From contig JAWQUS010000010.1 in the NCBI GenBank assembly GCA_036365455.1, positions 21,438,501-21,502,500 on the forward strand: a DNA stretch of 64,000 bases, given 5' to 3'. Source of the DNA: Macrosoma leucophasiata (lineage: Eukaryota; Arthropoda; Insecta; Lepidoptera; Hedylidae). Below, piece by piece: positions 32,084 to 44,426 of the stretch (positions are counted from its first letter, which is position 1; the number at the start of each line of letters is the position of its first letter). The position numbers and the translations under genes are program-made. Under the pieces are notes generated by a model. It had not been told where the DNA came from. It was given only the letters and a program-made list of their open reading frames with translations, and made no database searches.

Positions 32084-32302
32084 AGTATCCAAGAAGAAAG
32101 ATTGCACATCGAACTTAGGAAGAAACTACGGCTTATTTCGGCTGCGTGGAGCGTAGACCTCTTTCGCACCTTACCTTTGTGACGTTTGTCGACCATTTTG
32201 ATCAAGTCTCGACCAATACCGGACTATCAGTGCTTACGTAGTCAGTGTGCAGCAGAGATAACGCTGTACGAAGTCGAAACTAGTTGAAACTATTTATGAT
32301 TT
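32084..32302. mobile_element. TA-flanked MITE, right end missing
   Basis: 'gattgcacatcgaacttagg' to 'gctgtacgaagtcgaaacta' follows the family consensus. The final terminus is lost. Confidence 0.7.
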
Positions 32303-32394
32303 GTTATAATGTTTGACAACTTTGTATTAATTACCATTTTGATGAATAATTCATACACCCTATCAATTAAAAGGGTTGCTATTTATAAAGCATC

Positions 32395-32450
32395 CACGGA
32401 TTGTTGTCTATGTGAACTGTATGCTTGTGTGCTACCATCTTATCATAAAA
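32395..32450 (+). repeat. SINE 3' end fragment
   Basis: 'tgtgaactgtatgcttgtgt' and an A-rich end match the SINE 3' end. Confidence 0.5.
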
Positions 32451-34054
32451 CACTGTCGTTCCAGCCAGTTGTATGGACCTAAAAACGTAATAGACTGTCA
32501 GAATCATTCGCATTCTACAGTTCATATTTAAAATATTAGTATGGAGATGGATGAGTGACATGAACAACTGATAGAATTTTTAACAACCAAACGTTTGGAC
32601 AGTAGAAAATATTTTAAACGCTTGCTTATTTTAAATCCATTTAATATTTATTCCAGACTGAAAAATATTAAAAAGTTATGAAAATGTTTTGTCTGGAGCA
32701 AGCAATAAAGTATCAGATATAATTTATTTACCCGGAGGTACTATCGAAGAAGTTTGCGGTGAACAAAAACATTGCAAATTAGCTTTTATACGCACACAGA
32801 TAAGGAACCAACGTGATCTACCGGATATATCTTCGATGGTACATAGCAAACTAACATGTAACAGTTTTGTCACCATAAATTACTTAGTTATTAGGTAGTT
32901 AATAGTTATATCTATTTGAAAGCTTGCCAGATCAAGATTTCACAACAAAAATATACAATAATAAATTATGTAAACGACGAAAAAACTATAACACTGTCGC
33001 ACAAATTACATTTCAAATTAAGAACTAATTAAAAAATTGAAATAAAACTATTTTTACGGATTTATCTCGCGTATATTAAACTGAAATGATTTTTAAATCA
33101 AGCTGAAAAGCGACCGAAACGTCGGGTTGATTTTAAAAGAATAGTGCATTAATTATTTTTTTATTTTATCCACACAACACAGAGGACTTTGTCCACATCG
33201 CCCAATCGGAAACACAGAAAATTTACACACATAATCATAGTCAATTCCTAGACAGTAAACATCAATCTTAAAGTAGCGTTTAGCACTATCTATTCGAACC
33301 GTTGTTACTAATTTTCACGTCTCCTCCAGCGTTTCGAATTTCTTCATGACCTTTGACACTCCGATCGTCTAATGGAACGTGTTATGCCAAGCCCACCCCA
33401 TTTACTTTGAATCACTTGCAAAGCAAACAATATGGTATGGATATAACGTCCCGATATTCCAGATTTATTTCTGTTCAGTTTACACACACAATATTGACTA
33501 TAACGTCTTTCGATCACATTAGAACTTTTATAGTAGAACTACCTGTATTGGATTTTGTAGTTAGCCAACAAAAAGCTTCTAGTACCTTAGTAATATGCCA
33601 TAAAATCAAATCAGAATCTACAAGAGTTGTGATTTTCACAGATGATGTATTTGATTGACTATTTGCAAGTTTTGATCCAAAATCTTTGCCTTTTCATAAA
33701 CAACCCTTAACAAATCACCAATGTTATAATGTTTGTATATTTGTATTAGCGATGGCAATTAATGCTATTTCTCGTTAATTTCATAAGCATGTGAATTCGT
33801 GAGTCTTAGCAGCTTAATTGCTATTGCTATGCTATTTGCTAATATGGTAATAATTGATACCTAATTAAGTTTATAATTTCTATTTATATGCAAATTAATG
33901 AATGTTAAAGGGTGCACACTAATCATCATTAAAAAATCTCACGCATTCATTCAATACGATTCTAAATGCAAAACACATCGAAGATAATAACAAAATAATA
34001 TTTATAGTATTTGTTGTTAGGTACCTATAGCAGCAACAAAAGTACATCGTCTGT
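32451..34054. other. AT-rich DNA without recognised genes
   Basis: Open frames near 32689 and 33353 encode about 70 and 100 residues with no resemblance I can name and no splice context. Confidence 0.4.
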
Positions 34055-34165
34055 GAAAATTACAACTGACATACAGTTCTTGAAATACAGCCTGGTGACA
34101 GAAAGGCAAACAGACATATGGACGAACGGCGGAGACCCACAGGGTCCCGTTTTTAACTTTAAAAA
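34055..34165 (+). repeat. 'gatacagcctggtgacag' family repeat
   Basis: 'cttgaaatacagcctggtga' followed by a decayed gacaga run and 'cagggtcccgtttttaac' matches 44300-44425. Confidence 0.5.
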
Positions 34166-34678
34166 TGACGTCTGCTTACTTAGCACTTGCACGAATTAAC
34201 AAATACACAGAATATGAAATGGGTCTCACTAAATGCAAAACCACAGAAGGATATAATTCATTCATTACAAATACAATTCTGTTATGCTAATATTTTCGAC
34301 AACGTATCATTACAAATGATTCATTTTTATCTGTGTTCTTTTTTTCGATGATGAACTTTATCGAACGGAAGCGATATCCAATGTCCTTTTACATTGCAGT
34401 ATCGAAGGTCTTTTGAGTTGACTCATCCATTTATGGGATGTCATTTTCGAACGCTAATTTATGGATAGTAATTTTCAACTGTTTCAATTGTTAGCAATGT
34501 TTCGTTAATACCCTAGTAATATTTTTTAATGGACATAGACAACTCTTCTCGAGACAGTCGTTAGTCTAGACTAGTACGTAGTACTAGGTGCTTCACCGAG
34601 CAAGGGGCGAGCTCTTAGCCTAAATATTCAAGCAACATGCCTTTGCGCGACCTTTGTGGTTCTGAAGTAACCTTTTTA

Positions 34679-35246
34679 CTGGTGGTAGAGATCCAGTGTA
34701 GGTTCGAGAGCGTAGGCACCGCATTACCTAACTTATCTGCCGCCAGATTTATTTTATGTAATTGACGTGGCAAACAAGCATGCAGTTCACATTGATGTTA
34801 AGTGATGACTGCAGCCTATAGACACCCACATTAAGACCAAGGTAAAAATGCAGATGCGTCACCACTTCTGAGGCCTAAGGGGTTATGTCCCTCTGCCGGC
34901 TTTAAAAAATTACAGAGCCGTACATTATCACCTGACCGGAACACGATAGTGCTGAACACTACCATTTAGCGGCAAGTAAATTAGTGTGTGGTGCCTACTC
35001 CCGCGAGCTCCGTCACTGGAGCTCTACCTACAGTAGAAAACTGTTCAGCACTATCGTGTTCCGGTTAGATGGTGATGGCTCCGATAAAACTATCACAGAC
35101 ATATAAACAACTAACCCTGACCTCTCAGAGGTCAGGGCGGGTGGCAAGGTGGCAACCCATCTGCATTTTGACCTCTGGTCCCTATGTAAATTTCTATAGG
35201 CTGCAGTCATCACTTAACTTGTTTGCCAAATTAATTACATAAAAAG
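34679..35246 (+). mobile_element. Lepidopteran SINE split by a nested SINE
   Basis: The head is 34679-34747 and the remainder is 35038-35246, both plus strand and in consensus order. The inner 34748-35037 is another copy on the opposite strand. The outer copy also carries a small inverted 'gacctctcagaggtc'. Confidence 0.75.
34748..35037 (-). mobile_element. Lepidopteran SINE, nested copy
   Basis: It is full length in antisense, from 'tatgtaattgacgtggcaaa' to 'cgtcactggagctctaccta'. It is less diverged than the outer copy, so it is younger. Confidence 0.8.
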
Positions 35247-36284
35247 CCTTGGCGTTACTCTGTCGGTGAGTGATCCAATCTGTGCGGTATGCTGTGATGG
35301 CTGGAGCATCAAACACTTGCTTAGAAAGAACTCTACGTCCAACAGTAGACGACTAATCAGTTAATGTAAATATGATACAAAGTTTGGAATATCTATTACA
35401 GTTGATTAGCACAAATGATATCATCCTAACCCAAGAATAAAGATTACTCGAAACTCAAACATAAACAAACTACACCGAATTTCATTTCACAGTTTTATGT
35501 ACCAATTGTTTTTCGTCTCCCCTATTGTGGGTGATGACTAACGTGACAATATGTAAACGTTACGTTACGGAACAGATTTGCTTCAATTTTATAGCAATGG
35601 TCGAGATGATGGCAACACTAAATGTTTTTGTGGGCATTAAACTCGGAATCGGTGCTCGTAACATTGTTAATGGGAGAGCTAATGAGCGGTACGGTATTTG
35701 CTGATCTTTAGGGATCAACGAAGTTAACTTTATTACGATTTATAATATAATTTGACAGAGTGGAAGGAGTTTACATAGTAAAAAGTAGGAGGACATTCCT
35801 GATCTTCAAAAAAGTAGGTGGCAACCTGGAAGTTAACCCAGGATGGCGATCATGTATATTTTTTATGTTCAGAATTATTTTATCCACTACGGTTCTTAAC
35901 TGACTTGTTAATGGCCAATGAATTTACAAAATAATAAATAGGTAAGTGACTTTATTTTAAGGCCTGTCATATATACTTATACAGATTGGCCCATATCTGA
36001 AAGATTTTGCTGTCAAAATAATTGTATTACGAACTTTACGAAAAGTGAAAGGGTCAATCCTTTATAATTTGATTGCCTTTAGTAACGTGTATGCCATACC
36101 ACAAAACATATTTTCATAAGTATGATGACTATAAAATTATCTATGAAAACCAAATCATTATTTTTTCCAGTCCATTTAATTTCAAACCCAAACACACTAC
36201 AAAATAACATTCCAAAAATGGCTAAATTTATACGATTCCATGACAGATTTACAGTCGCAAACGCAGTGGGATTTTAACACTTAC
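35247..36284. other. AT-rich DNA without recognised features
   Basis: Nothing supportable noticed. Confidence 0.45.
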
Positions 36285-36749
36285 TTACCCAATAACCATT
36301 TCCAAAACATCTTCCCTTTCAAAGACATTGCAATATGGATGCTATGAGATGATGCAAGACCTTGAAGCACGTGTAATGGATGCACGTCTATAGCACCTTC
36401 TGACTTCAGGTGCTTCAGGGTTTCGTTCCAAGGACAGTTGGCATGTCTCGATGGGCACAGGATACCGTTTTCGGGTTTCGACTTAGAAGGCATTTGATGG
36501 AATCTTTGGTATTGAAGAAATAACACTTACCTAATAATCATTTCCAAGACATCTTCCCTCTCGAACACCTTGCAATATAGATGCAAGATCTTCAAGCACG
36601 TGTACTGGATGCCTGTCCATGGCACTTCTGCTGACTTCAGGGCTTCGTTCCAAGGACAGTTAGCATGTCTCGACAGGCACAGCATGCCGTCGCGGGCTGT
36701 CTCCGTTGGAGGCATTTAATGTGATCTTTGGTATCGAGGCGATAGGAAC
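36285..36749 (-). other. Tandemly duplicated exon-like block, function unknown
   Basis: Two blocks, about 36285-36528 and 36529-36749, align closely. Both read on the minus strand as a frame with LCxSRHANCPWNExLK. Both end in a donor-like sequence (ttattggGTAAGT and ttattagGTAAGT). The left block stays open for 81 codons. The right block shifts frame after NEALK because of small deletions. Upstream pieces ('ataccaaagat..cat.aaatgcc') also match. The CxxxxxxCPW pattern faintly recalls SINA/TRAF zinc-finger proteins, but I cannot assign it. It could be a duplicated host exon or a piece of an unrecognised mobile element. Confidence 0.5.
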
Positions 36750-37949
36750 TTAGTTCATCACTGTTCTACTTATGAAGGAAGACGGCAAAATGAACAATGT
36801 AAGCTTAAATAAGCTGGCTGTTAAAAAAGGTGAGTAGATTTAGGGACTTCTTTGATTTATCAATATTATGAACTAAAGTTATAGTGTTCCAGTTTCCTAT
36901 GATGGTGTGGGAATACTGCTAAGAACGAGAGAGGTCAATATAGATACGTTGCGACTCTTGCCTCCCCAGTCCTCTGGAGAGAGCTCCAGTGTTAGAGACG
37001 TCATGATATTGCTGAATCAATTTGTTAAAAAAATATTTGTCGCTCCTCAGCATTACTTTTTTTTAAACAAGGTTTTTTACGCTTGATTAAAATGACTTAA
37101 GTGGCATGATATAGGTACATCAATTGTAGTTTCGGCTAACCTAAGTTATTTAAAAGAGGCATTAAAAAGTTTATTTATAGTTTCATAATAATCTTTTGTT
37201 TCAATTTTAGAGCATAACAATTAGAAATTGGAAACTATAACACGTCTTGTATGAATGAAAAAGAAAAAAACAGACTGAGTTGACTGAACCTATTACAAAG
37301 CTAATCGTCAATTAAATGCATATTCAGTGAGGAATTTCGATCAGAAAACCAGATAATATCCGGCTATGTCTGGTAAAATAAGATGGCAATATGATTATCC
37401 TTTATCCATGCTTGTTAAGTAATTATGGAATTGCCTTGCGTTTTATTTTGTAAAGTAACTTTGCGTCAAAGTACGGAGAATATCTTTCGAGTCTGGTTAG
37501 TATACGTTATACTTTATGATTTTTAGATATTTTTTTTTTTTAGATATTTTATGATTTTTGCAATTGTATACTATAATATAATGCATACATAGAGCAGTTG
37601 TAAGTTGCTTTAACAAACACTCCTTGAAGATCTGTTGATTGATTATAAGTACATACCTGCTTAGATTCAGTTCTGATTAATTAACGTGAATATAAAATTG
37701 GTCTTGAAATGCATTTTTAAAATTAATTGAAAGTTGATCTAGTTGTCCTTATTATGCCGAAATTAGATTTTGATCATTTTGAATTTAATACGGGAAATGG
37801 AAGCTTCAGGGCATTTCCGACATTGAACGAGATTTAGGTATAGTTTATACCTAAAATATTCGTGTCACAGTGTTAGAAACCAAATTCCTCGTTTCGTAAA
37901 CGGTTTCACGTACGGTAATTTAACTGAGACTATATATCTATTAACGACT
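36750..37949. other. AT-rich DNA without recognised features
   Basis: Nothing supportable noticed. Confidence 0.45.
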
Positions 37950-38098
37950 AGCGGCTCGCCCCGACTTCGCACGGTTACAGTGAATGTTATATAGCCCATA
38001 AGTACTTATCACGCAGTGAAGATCCAGCTCTTTAATGGTGAAATAATTTTTGAAATCGGTCCAGTAGTTTTTGTGTGATAACGTTACAAACATACATG
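37950..38098 (-). mobile_element. Helitron-like repeat end
   Basis: It begins 'gactagcggctcgccccgac' (reverse of the CTAG end) and has 'tgaaatcggtccagtagttt'. Confidence 0.45.
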
Positions 38099-38355
38099 CT
38101 GGTGCATAGGCACCACCGCATTACCTAATATACTTGCCGATAAATGGTAGTTAGTGTTCAGCACTATCGTGTTCCGGTCAGGTGGTTATGTACGGCCCTG
38201 TAATTTCCGATACAGAGGCATAACACCTTAGGCCTCTGGAGTGGTAACGCATCTGCATTTTGACCTTGGTCTTTGTGTTTTGTCTTTAGGCTGCAGTCAT
38301 CACTTAACATCAATGTGAACTGCATGCTTATTTGCCACTTCCATAACATAAAAAA
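38099..38355 (+). mobile_element. Lepidopteran SINE, head shortened
   Basis: 'gctggtgcataggcaccacc' to 'cttatttgccacttccataa' with an A tail. About 20 head bases are deleted. Confidence 0.8.
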
Positions 38356-38527
38356 AACATACAAAAACACAAATGTTTCCTCTTTATCTATTAATAAGTA
38401 TAGATTAATAGCGATCAATATAGCGCACTGATAACACTTATGCGATAGTAAATATTTGTACAGTGATAGAGATAGGAATTGGTATCAATCACCAATTGAC
38501 ATTCCATTTTTTTAAGTTAGGTACAGC

Positions 38528-38836
38528 CATAGAGCAACACGGGCTAGCGGCCGCGGCGGACCGGAGAGGAGTAGCCATATGCAGGCTTTCCCCTCTGTCA
38601 AAGTACAATACCAAATGGCCCTATGCCTGTCGCCCAGATATTTAAATGTGTGCGTGAAATTGTTTATGTATTTTGTTGAAGTCAAGGTGTGAGTTTCGTA
38701 GTAATTGACGATTTTTGTAGTGCGTGTAACACAGACCCCCCCCCCCCCCCAAAAAAAATACTGTTTTGCATCGGTAATAAACGCTATGGCTACTCCCCTC
38801 CGGTTCGCCGCGACCGGTGGGCCGAGTTGCTCTATG
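38528..38836. mobile_element. hAT-type MITE, second copy
   Basis: 'catagagcaacacgggctag' to 'gccgagttgctctatg'. Flanking octamers 'ggtacagc' and 'ggcacacc' agree at 6 of 8. It contains a C14-like run near 38736. Confidence 0.75.
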
Positions 38837-38838
38837 GG

Positions 38839-38995
38839 CACACCGCGGACACTCCGCCAAAATTCCATACAAACGTTAATTTGGTCTCTATTACACAGAC
38901 ATTAATCAGTGACGTGTATTTACACGTGCACCTGTGTGCGTAGCACATAGAGAATACTCAAACGTCACCCATAAGAGGGAGGAGGTTGGAAACGA
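38839..38995. mobile_element. 'ccgcggacactccgcc' family element
   Basis: 'caccgcggacactccgccaa' and 'cacctgtgtgcgtagcacat' align inversely with 61177-61376. It abuts the preceding MITE. Confidence 0.6.
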
Positions 38996-39214
38996 GAGAT
39001 TTCGTTTTTTCAAGTAGGTAGGCACATTATATTAGTAGTGTCATTCAATGAGCTCGTTTGAGTTGTTTATGGGCTAGTTCTTCCTGTTGTGGTTGATGTA
39101 ATAATTGTAATAGGTACTTCGAAATAAGGAATAATGCGGAAAACACAGCTACATGTAAACCACATGGATTAAAATTAGAATAATTTGCTTGGTGCAATAC
39201 CACCAGTTTTGTGA

Positions 39215-39380
39215 ACTGTGCGGCACAGTTATGTATGGGCTACAGGTATTTGTTTCGGGTCTGGGTGTTTGTGTATGTGTTGTGTGTGTACAACGGTACC
39301 CATGACCACGACACGAGGTTTACACCTTACATTAGGTGCTGACGTGCGGGCTATGAGTGTAAGCGTATTTATTTATTTAT
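39215..39380 (+). repeat. Possible SINE body
   Basis: 'gtttcgggtctgggtgtttg' and 'tgtgttgtgtgtgtacaac' resemble the fragment at 24886 and a common lepidopteran SINE body. It ends near an ATTT run. Confidence 0.4.
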
Positions 39381-39650
39381 TCTATTCAATTATTCAAGCA
39401 CATAGTTGCAAATTTTGCGCGAAATTTACAGAAATGTTCGTACAGTGCTGCATACTTTGTGCACACACACACACATGCAATGTCTACTTAGTAAACATAT
39501 TCGTGCACAAGTGTGCTGCACAGTGTTACGCACAGCCTTGCAGACGGCTGAACGCGACGCCAGTTAAGTAAAAGCACTGCTGGAGTATTGAACAAAATGT
39601 TTGTACCAAAATAACAATGCGGCACATTATTTTGTCTTCATATAAGTTTA

Positions 39651-39760
39651 CTGGTGTTAGGAATACAATGACTGAGCTCCAGGGTATCGGCAAAAACGCA
39701 TTTACTATACTCAGTAATCTAACTAATCTATCTTCTGCTGAATGGTAGATTTTTTTTAAT
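39651..39760 (+). repeat. Degenerate SINE head
   Basis: 'actggtgttaggaatacaat', 'gactgagctccagggtatcg' and 'ctgaatggtag' match the SINE loosely. Confidence 0.45.
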
Positions 39761-40048
39761 GTCTTGAACTCATGGTAGATAGTATTGATAACACATTGAT
39801 GGTAGATAATACTGTAGCCGAAAAAGTAAAAACACCAACATAAACGAATTACGGGGACGTATATTGATTCCTGGCAGAAGGCGACAGCGTGATCAAATAC
39901 ACACCATAAAAAAATTAAAGCTATGTCTCATGTAACACCAATTTCATTAATTTACACATGTGTAAAGTAGTAAATGGACGTTATCCATTGAAAATTGTAA
40001 CTTTCAAAAAGTTTTAGTACGCTATATATTAAAACATATATACTAGCT

Positions 40049-40235
40049 GACCCGGCAAACTTCGTGTCGCCCTAGAAAATTAAAAAAAAATGTCCAAAAA
40101 TGTTATGAAAAATAGATGTTAGCCGATTCTCAGACCTACTGAATATGCATGCAAAATTTGGTTAAAATCGGTCCAGCCGTTTCGGAGGAGTACGAAGGCA
40201 AACATTGTGACACGAGAATTTTATATATAAGATTA
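40049..40235 (-). mobile_element. Helitron-like repeat
   Basis: It begins 'actagctgacccggcaaact', has 'aaatcggtccagccgtttcg' and ends 'ttttatatataaga'. This is a common insect repeat with the reverse of a CTAG end. Confidence 0.5.
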
Positions 40236-40630
40236 TCTGTTCTATTTTTATTTAGTTTAAACAATAATATAAACAATTAAAATATATTTAAAAGCTAAAT
40301 AATATTTACATAAAATAAAATGAAATAAAAATAAACAAAAAATAATAAATAAATGTAAATAAAAATCATGCTATCATAAAATCCTGATATAAGCAGTGTT
40401 TTTCTATCGATTGGTTTCGATATAAAAACATATCTACTTATAATATCATGATCAAATGTAAGGAAAACAATTCCTTAAGACACCAGTATTAAACAATAAC
40501 ATTCCAAAAAAAAAAAACTCCTATTAGTGAAATCGAAAAAGTGTTCAGAATTTCAATTACTGTAACAATACCATCAATGCTAACAGTAGAACACATTAAC
40601 AAGCAATTACAAGCAAATAGGATGTAACAA

Positions 40631-41424
40631 GTAGGGTTGCATCATTCCTATGTCGATAAAAATATCGATAATCATAATAATACATTATTATATCGAAGTG
40701 AAGATTGAGCGATTGTATATGTTTTCAATCTGTTACTTAGTCCTGTCACGAGTAGATAAAAACAACGACATTACTCTTTATTGTACACCATAAAATGAAG
40801 TTATTTATTCAGTAATTTTAGAGGAAACTGAAAAAGTAGAATGGAGTGTACAGTACTCTACAGTATGTAATGATTTAATCACGAAGATCATTATTATTAA
40901 ACTAAGTAAAACTGAATAAATATTTATTTACAATATCTGATATTTAAAATGCTTTTCCACTTTGTTGAGAATAAGCGTTATACTTGTATGTAATATCATC
41001 GTTTTTTTATTTATTCATGTCAATTTTCATGTCTAAGTAGTTTTTAATATATATTTTGGTATTATGTATTTACATTTGAACGAAACTTATAATGATTTAA
41101 AGAAAGGAAAATACAATTTAGAAATGTGTTGAATTTGATTAGGACAAGACGCGAATGGTTTTTGGCACCTCAGGATGAATATTGCGGTTGCTTTCACTTA
41201 AAGTGGCTATTTCAATGAAATATTATTTAAAGTTTGGAGTTAATAGATATACAAAATATATTACTTATCGACCAATTTCATAGATTTCCCTGATCCATTT
41301 CGATATAGGTCCTTGTCTTAGATTTAAAAATATGAACACTAAATTTGTATTTGTAAATTTGTTTTCTTTATTTGAATATTATCGATATTGCCGGTTAATT
41401 TCAGATATATCGTTGCAACCCTAC
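40631..41424. mobile_element. 794-bp MITE with 'gtagggttgca' ends
   Basis: The left terminus 'gtagggttgcatcattcc' and right terminus 'cgttgcaaccctac' are inverted. 'tatcgataat' motifs lie inside each end. The interior is AT-rich and non-coding. No clear target duplication. Confidence 0.65.
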
Positions 41425-42282
41425 TTACATGTATCTGCCCCATAATTACTTCGCTGTATCAGATCAAGTAAAAAAGGTACGTAAGTGACGAGCTAATAAC
41501 GTCCGACAATCTTTATTAGCCTAATTCACACATTCTTCTGGTCGTAGAGTTCTAGTGACATTGCTCGAAAATTTAAACAGCTTCAAGCGAAAACTTGAAA
41601 TGATTGTGAGGAGAGGTTATTATGATAGTTTAAGTAGTTATAGTTAAGTACTATGGCTATAAGTTAAATTTTGGCAAATATCTACACAAAATATTGCGAT
41701 ATTACTATGTGTTTATTATTTATCTTACCGCTGAATGTCGATAAATGTATGTTGTCAGATTGATATTAATGAAGTCTTGTGATCATTCACAAATCTATAT
41801 AATACATAGGTACCTTGATATCTAAAGGCAGGCGCGTTTGTTACTATAATTGATAATTAAAAAAATCGAACACGGTATAAAAAACATAAAATGTAGATTC
41901 AAACCGTGTCTCAAACATCCCATTCGTGATCATTCGTCCACTCCGTCACAGAAACTATCTTACACACACACTTACGCTTTAAAAACACAACAATTCTATC
42001 ACACGTACATTAAAATCTCACGCTAAACGAGTTCAAAATTGGTCTATACACCCTGGCACTTACACCAAAGGATATACGGCATTGTATTGCACAATAAGAA
42101 AAGTGAAGCAGTTTGTCAAAGGAAGTTCTAATTCAAACAATTCAGTGTTGATGGCCATTGTTTTGTCAGCCACTGTGCCGGTTTTGACCTAATCTCTATG
42201 GTTATATGGAAATAAAACATTTTTTTGCCGTGTTTAGGCTACTTTTGGACTGACCTTGCAAAGAAAAAGAAAGAAAGATGAA
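41425..42282. other. AT-rich DNA upstream of the minisatellite
   Basis: At 42198, 'ctatggttatatggaaata' resembles one minisatellite unit and may be the seed from which the array grew. Confidence 0.5.
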
Positions 42283-43256
42283 TACAGCAATATTTATCTC
42301 TTTGGTTATATGGATACAGCAATATTTACCTCTTTGGTTATATGGATACAGCAATATTTATCTTTTTGGTTATATGGATACAGTAATATTTACCTCTTTG
42401 GTTATATGGATACAGCAATATTTACCTCTTTGGTTATATGGATACAGCAATATTTATCTCTTTGGTTATATGGATACAGTAATATTTACCTCTTTGGTTA
42501 TATGGATACAGCAATATTTACCTCTTTGGTTATATGGATACAGCAATATTTACCTCTTTGGTTATATGGATACAGCAATATTTACCTCTTTGGTTATATG
42601 GATACAGCAATATTTATCTCTTTGGTTATATGGATACAGTAATATTTACCTCTTTGGTTACATGGATACAGCAATATTTACCTCTTTGGTTATATGGATA
42701 CAGCAATATTTATCTCTTTGGTTATATGGATACAGCAATATTTATCTCTTTGGTTATATGGATACAGTAATATTTACCTCTTTGGTTATATGGATACAGC
42801 AATATTTACCTCTTTGGTTATATGGATACAGCAATATTTATCTCTTTGGTTATATGGATACAGTAATATTTACCTCTTTGGTTATATGGATACAGCAATA
42901 TTTACCTCTTTGGTTATATGGATACAGCAATATTTATCTCTTTGGTTATATGGATACAGTAATATTTACCTCTTTGGTTATATGGATACAGCAATATTTA
43001 CCTCTTTGGTTATATGGATACAGCAATATTTATCTCTTTGGTTATATGGATACAGTAATATTTACCTCTTTGGTTATATGGATACAGCAATATTTACCTC
43101 TTTGGTTATATGGATACAGCAATATTTATCTCTTTGGTTATATGGATACAGTAATATTTACCTCTTTGGTTATATGGATACAGCAATATTTACCTCTTTG
43201 GTTATATGGATACAGCAATATTTATCTCTTTGGTTATATGGATACAGCAATATTTA
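42283..43256 (+). repeat. 32-bp minisatellite, about 30 copies, 96-bp higher-order unit
   Basis: The monomer is 'cagcaatatttacctctttg' plus 'gttatatggata'. Three variants, A (gcaatatttatc), B (gtaatatttacc) and C (gcaatatttacc), occur in the order ABC for most of the array. From about 42750 to the end the ABC triplet repeats almost without error. All long reading frames here are simply stop-free monomers: 32 is not a multiple of 3, so three frames are open and all give the same 32-residue repeat. Confidence 0.97.
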
Positions 43257-43561
43257 GCTTAAATGATGCTGTTTCTTTATTTCATAGTTGCCTAGGTAGG
43301 TATATTATCATTGAGTAATAATTAAGCCTCCTTTTCAAATACAATAATGAAGTATAGAATAGTAATCTTTTATTTATTTTTTTGCAAAGTTCAGGTCAAA
43401 AGTAATCTAAAGTAATCTTAACACTGCAAAAATGTTTTTTTTATAACAATATTTAATTTTGTTAACGTTTTACTTACCTTCTAAATACCGATTTAGTTAT
43501 TTTCGCGTGAAAATAGCTAAATCAGTATTTCGTGAAAACTTGAGTTTGGTTATTATTTTCT

Positions 43562-44026
43562 TACTAGCTGTGCCCGCGACTTCGTCCACGTGAGAAAAAA
43601 TATGATTGTTCAGTATCTACCCGGACGAAGTCGTAGGGCGCAGCTAGTATAAGAGTAGCCTAAGTTACTCCTTATTACATCAGCTATCTGCCAGTGAAAG
43701 TCCAGTCAACATCGGAGACACTCAAATTCTATTTATTTGTATACAGGTATGTATGTATGTACGGAGATAAAAGTAGCCTAAGTTACTCCTTATTACATCA
43801 GCTACCTACCCGTGGAAGTCCCGTTAAAGTCGGATACACTCCAATTCTACTTATTTGTATGTAGGTATGTATGTATGTATAGATGTATGGAGATAAAAGT
43901 AGCCTAAGTGACTCCTTATCACATCAGCTATCTGCCAGTGAAAGTCCCGTCAAAATCGGTCCAGCCGTTCCCAAGATTAGCCCCACCAAACAGACAGACA
44001 GACAGACAGTCAAAAATTGTAAAAAT
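43562..44026. mobile_element. CTAG-ended repeat with a triplicated segment
   Basis: 'actagctgtgcccgcgactt' faces 'gggcgcagctagt' at 43562-43650. Then three units of about 120 bp start 'gtagcctaagttactcctta', with 'tgccagtgaaagtcc'. It closes with 'cggtccagccgttcccaaga' and a (gaca)n run. Related to 54150 and 61648. Confidence 0.65.
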
Positions 44027-44299
44027 GTTGTTTTGGTATATGTACCGTGTATACATACATATGCATGTAGTAAAAAGCGGTTATTTTAATATTACAAACA
44101 GACACTCTAATTTCATTTATTTGTAAGATTATGGAAGGTAATTGCTACCGGTATTATCGAGTAAAAAATATACGAAAAAAAACACGTTTATTGTATATCC
44201 CCTTGGACTCCTTAACATTTTGATTTTCTTATTTTTAGTAATTAATTTTGTTTTTACAGCGGTAACAGAAATACATTATTTATGAAAATGTTAGCTTTC

Positions 44300-44425
44300 T
44301 AGATATCACTGTTTATGAGATACAGCCTGGTGACAGACAGACGGACGGACGGACGGACAGACAGACACACAGCGGAGGATTAGTAATCCGTAGGGTCCGT
44401 TTTTACCTTTTAGGTACGAAACCCC
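44300..44425 (+). repeat. 'gatacagcctggtgacag' repeat with a (GGAC)n core
   Basis: 'gagatacagcctggtgacag', then ggac repeats, then 'tagggtccgtttttaccttt' and 'ggtacgaaaccc'. This is the better-preserved counterpart of 34055. Confidence 0.6.
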
Positions 44426-44426
44426 C

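Noticed and set aside
39218..39571. Cysteine-rich 117-codon frame
   Set aside because: It overlaps SINE-like sequence and CA/GT-rich repeats; the cysteines follow no domain spacing.
42256..43318. Long open frames (up to 346 codons) encoding tandem YLPLWLYGYSNI-type repeats
   Set aside because: They come from a 32-bp minisatellite without stop codons. Three frames are open and give the same repeat, with no start or splice context.
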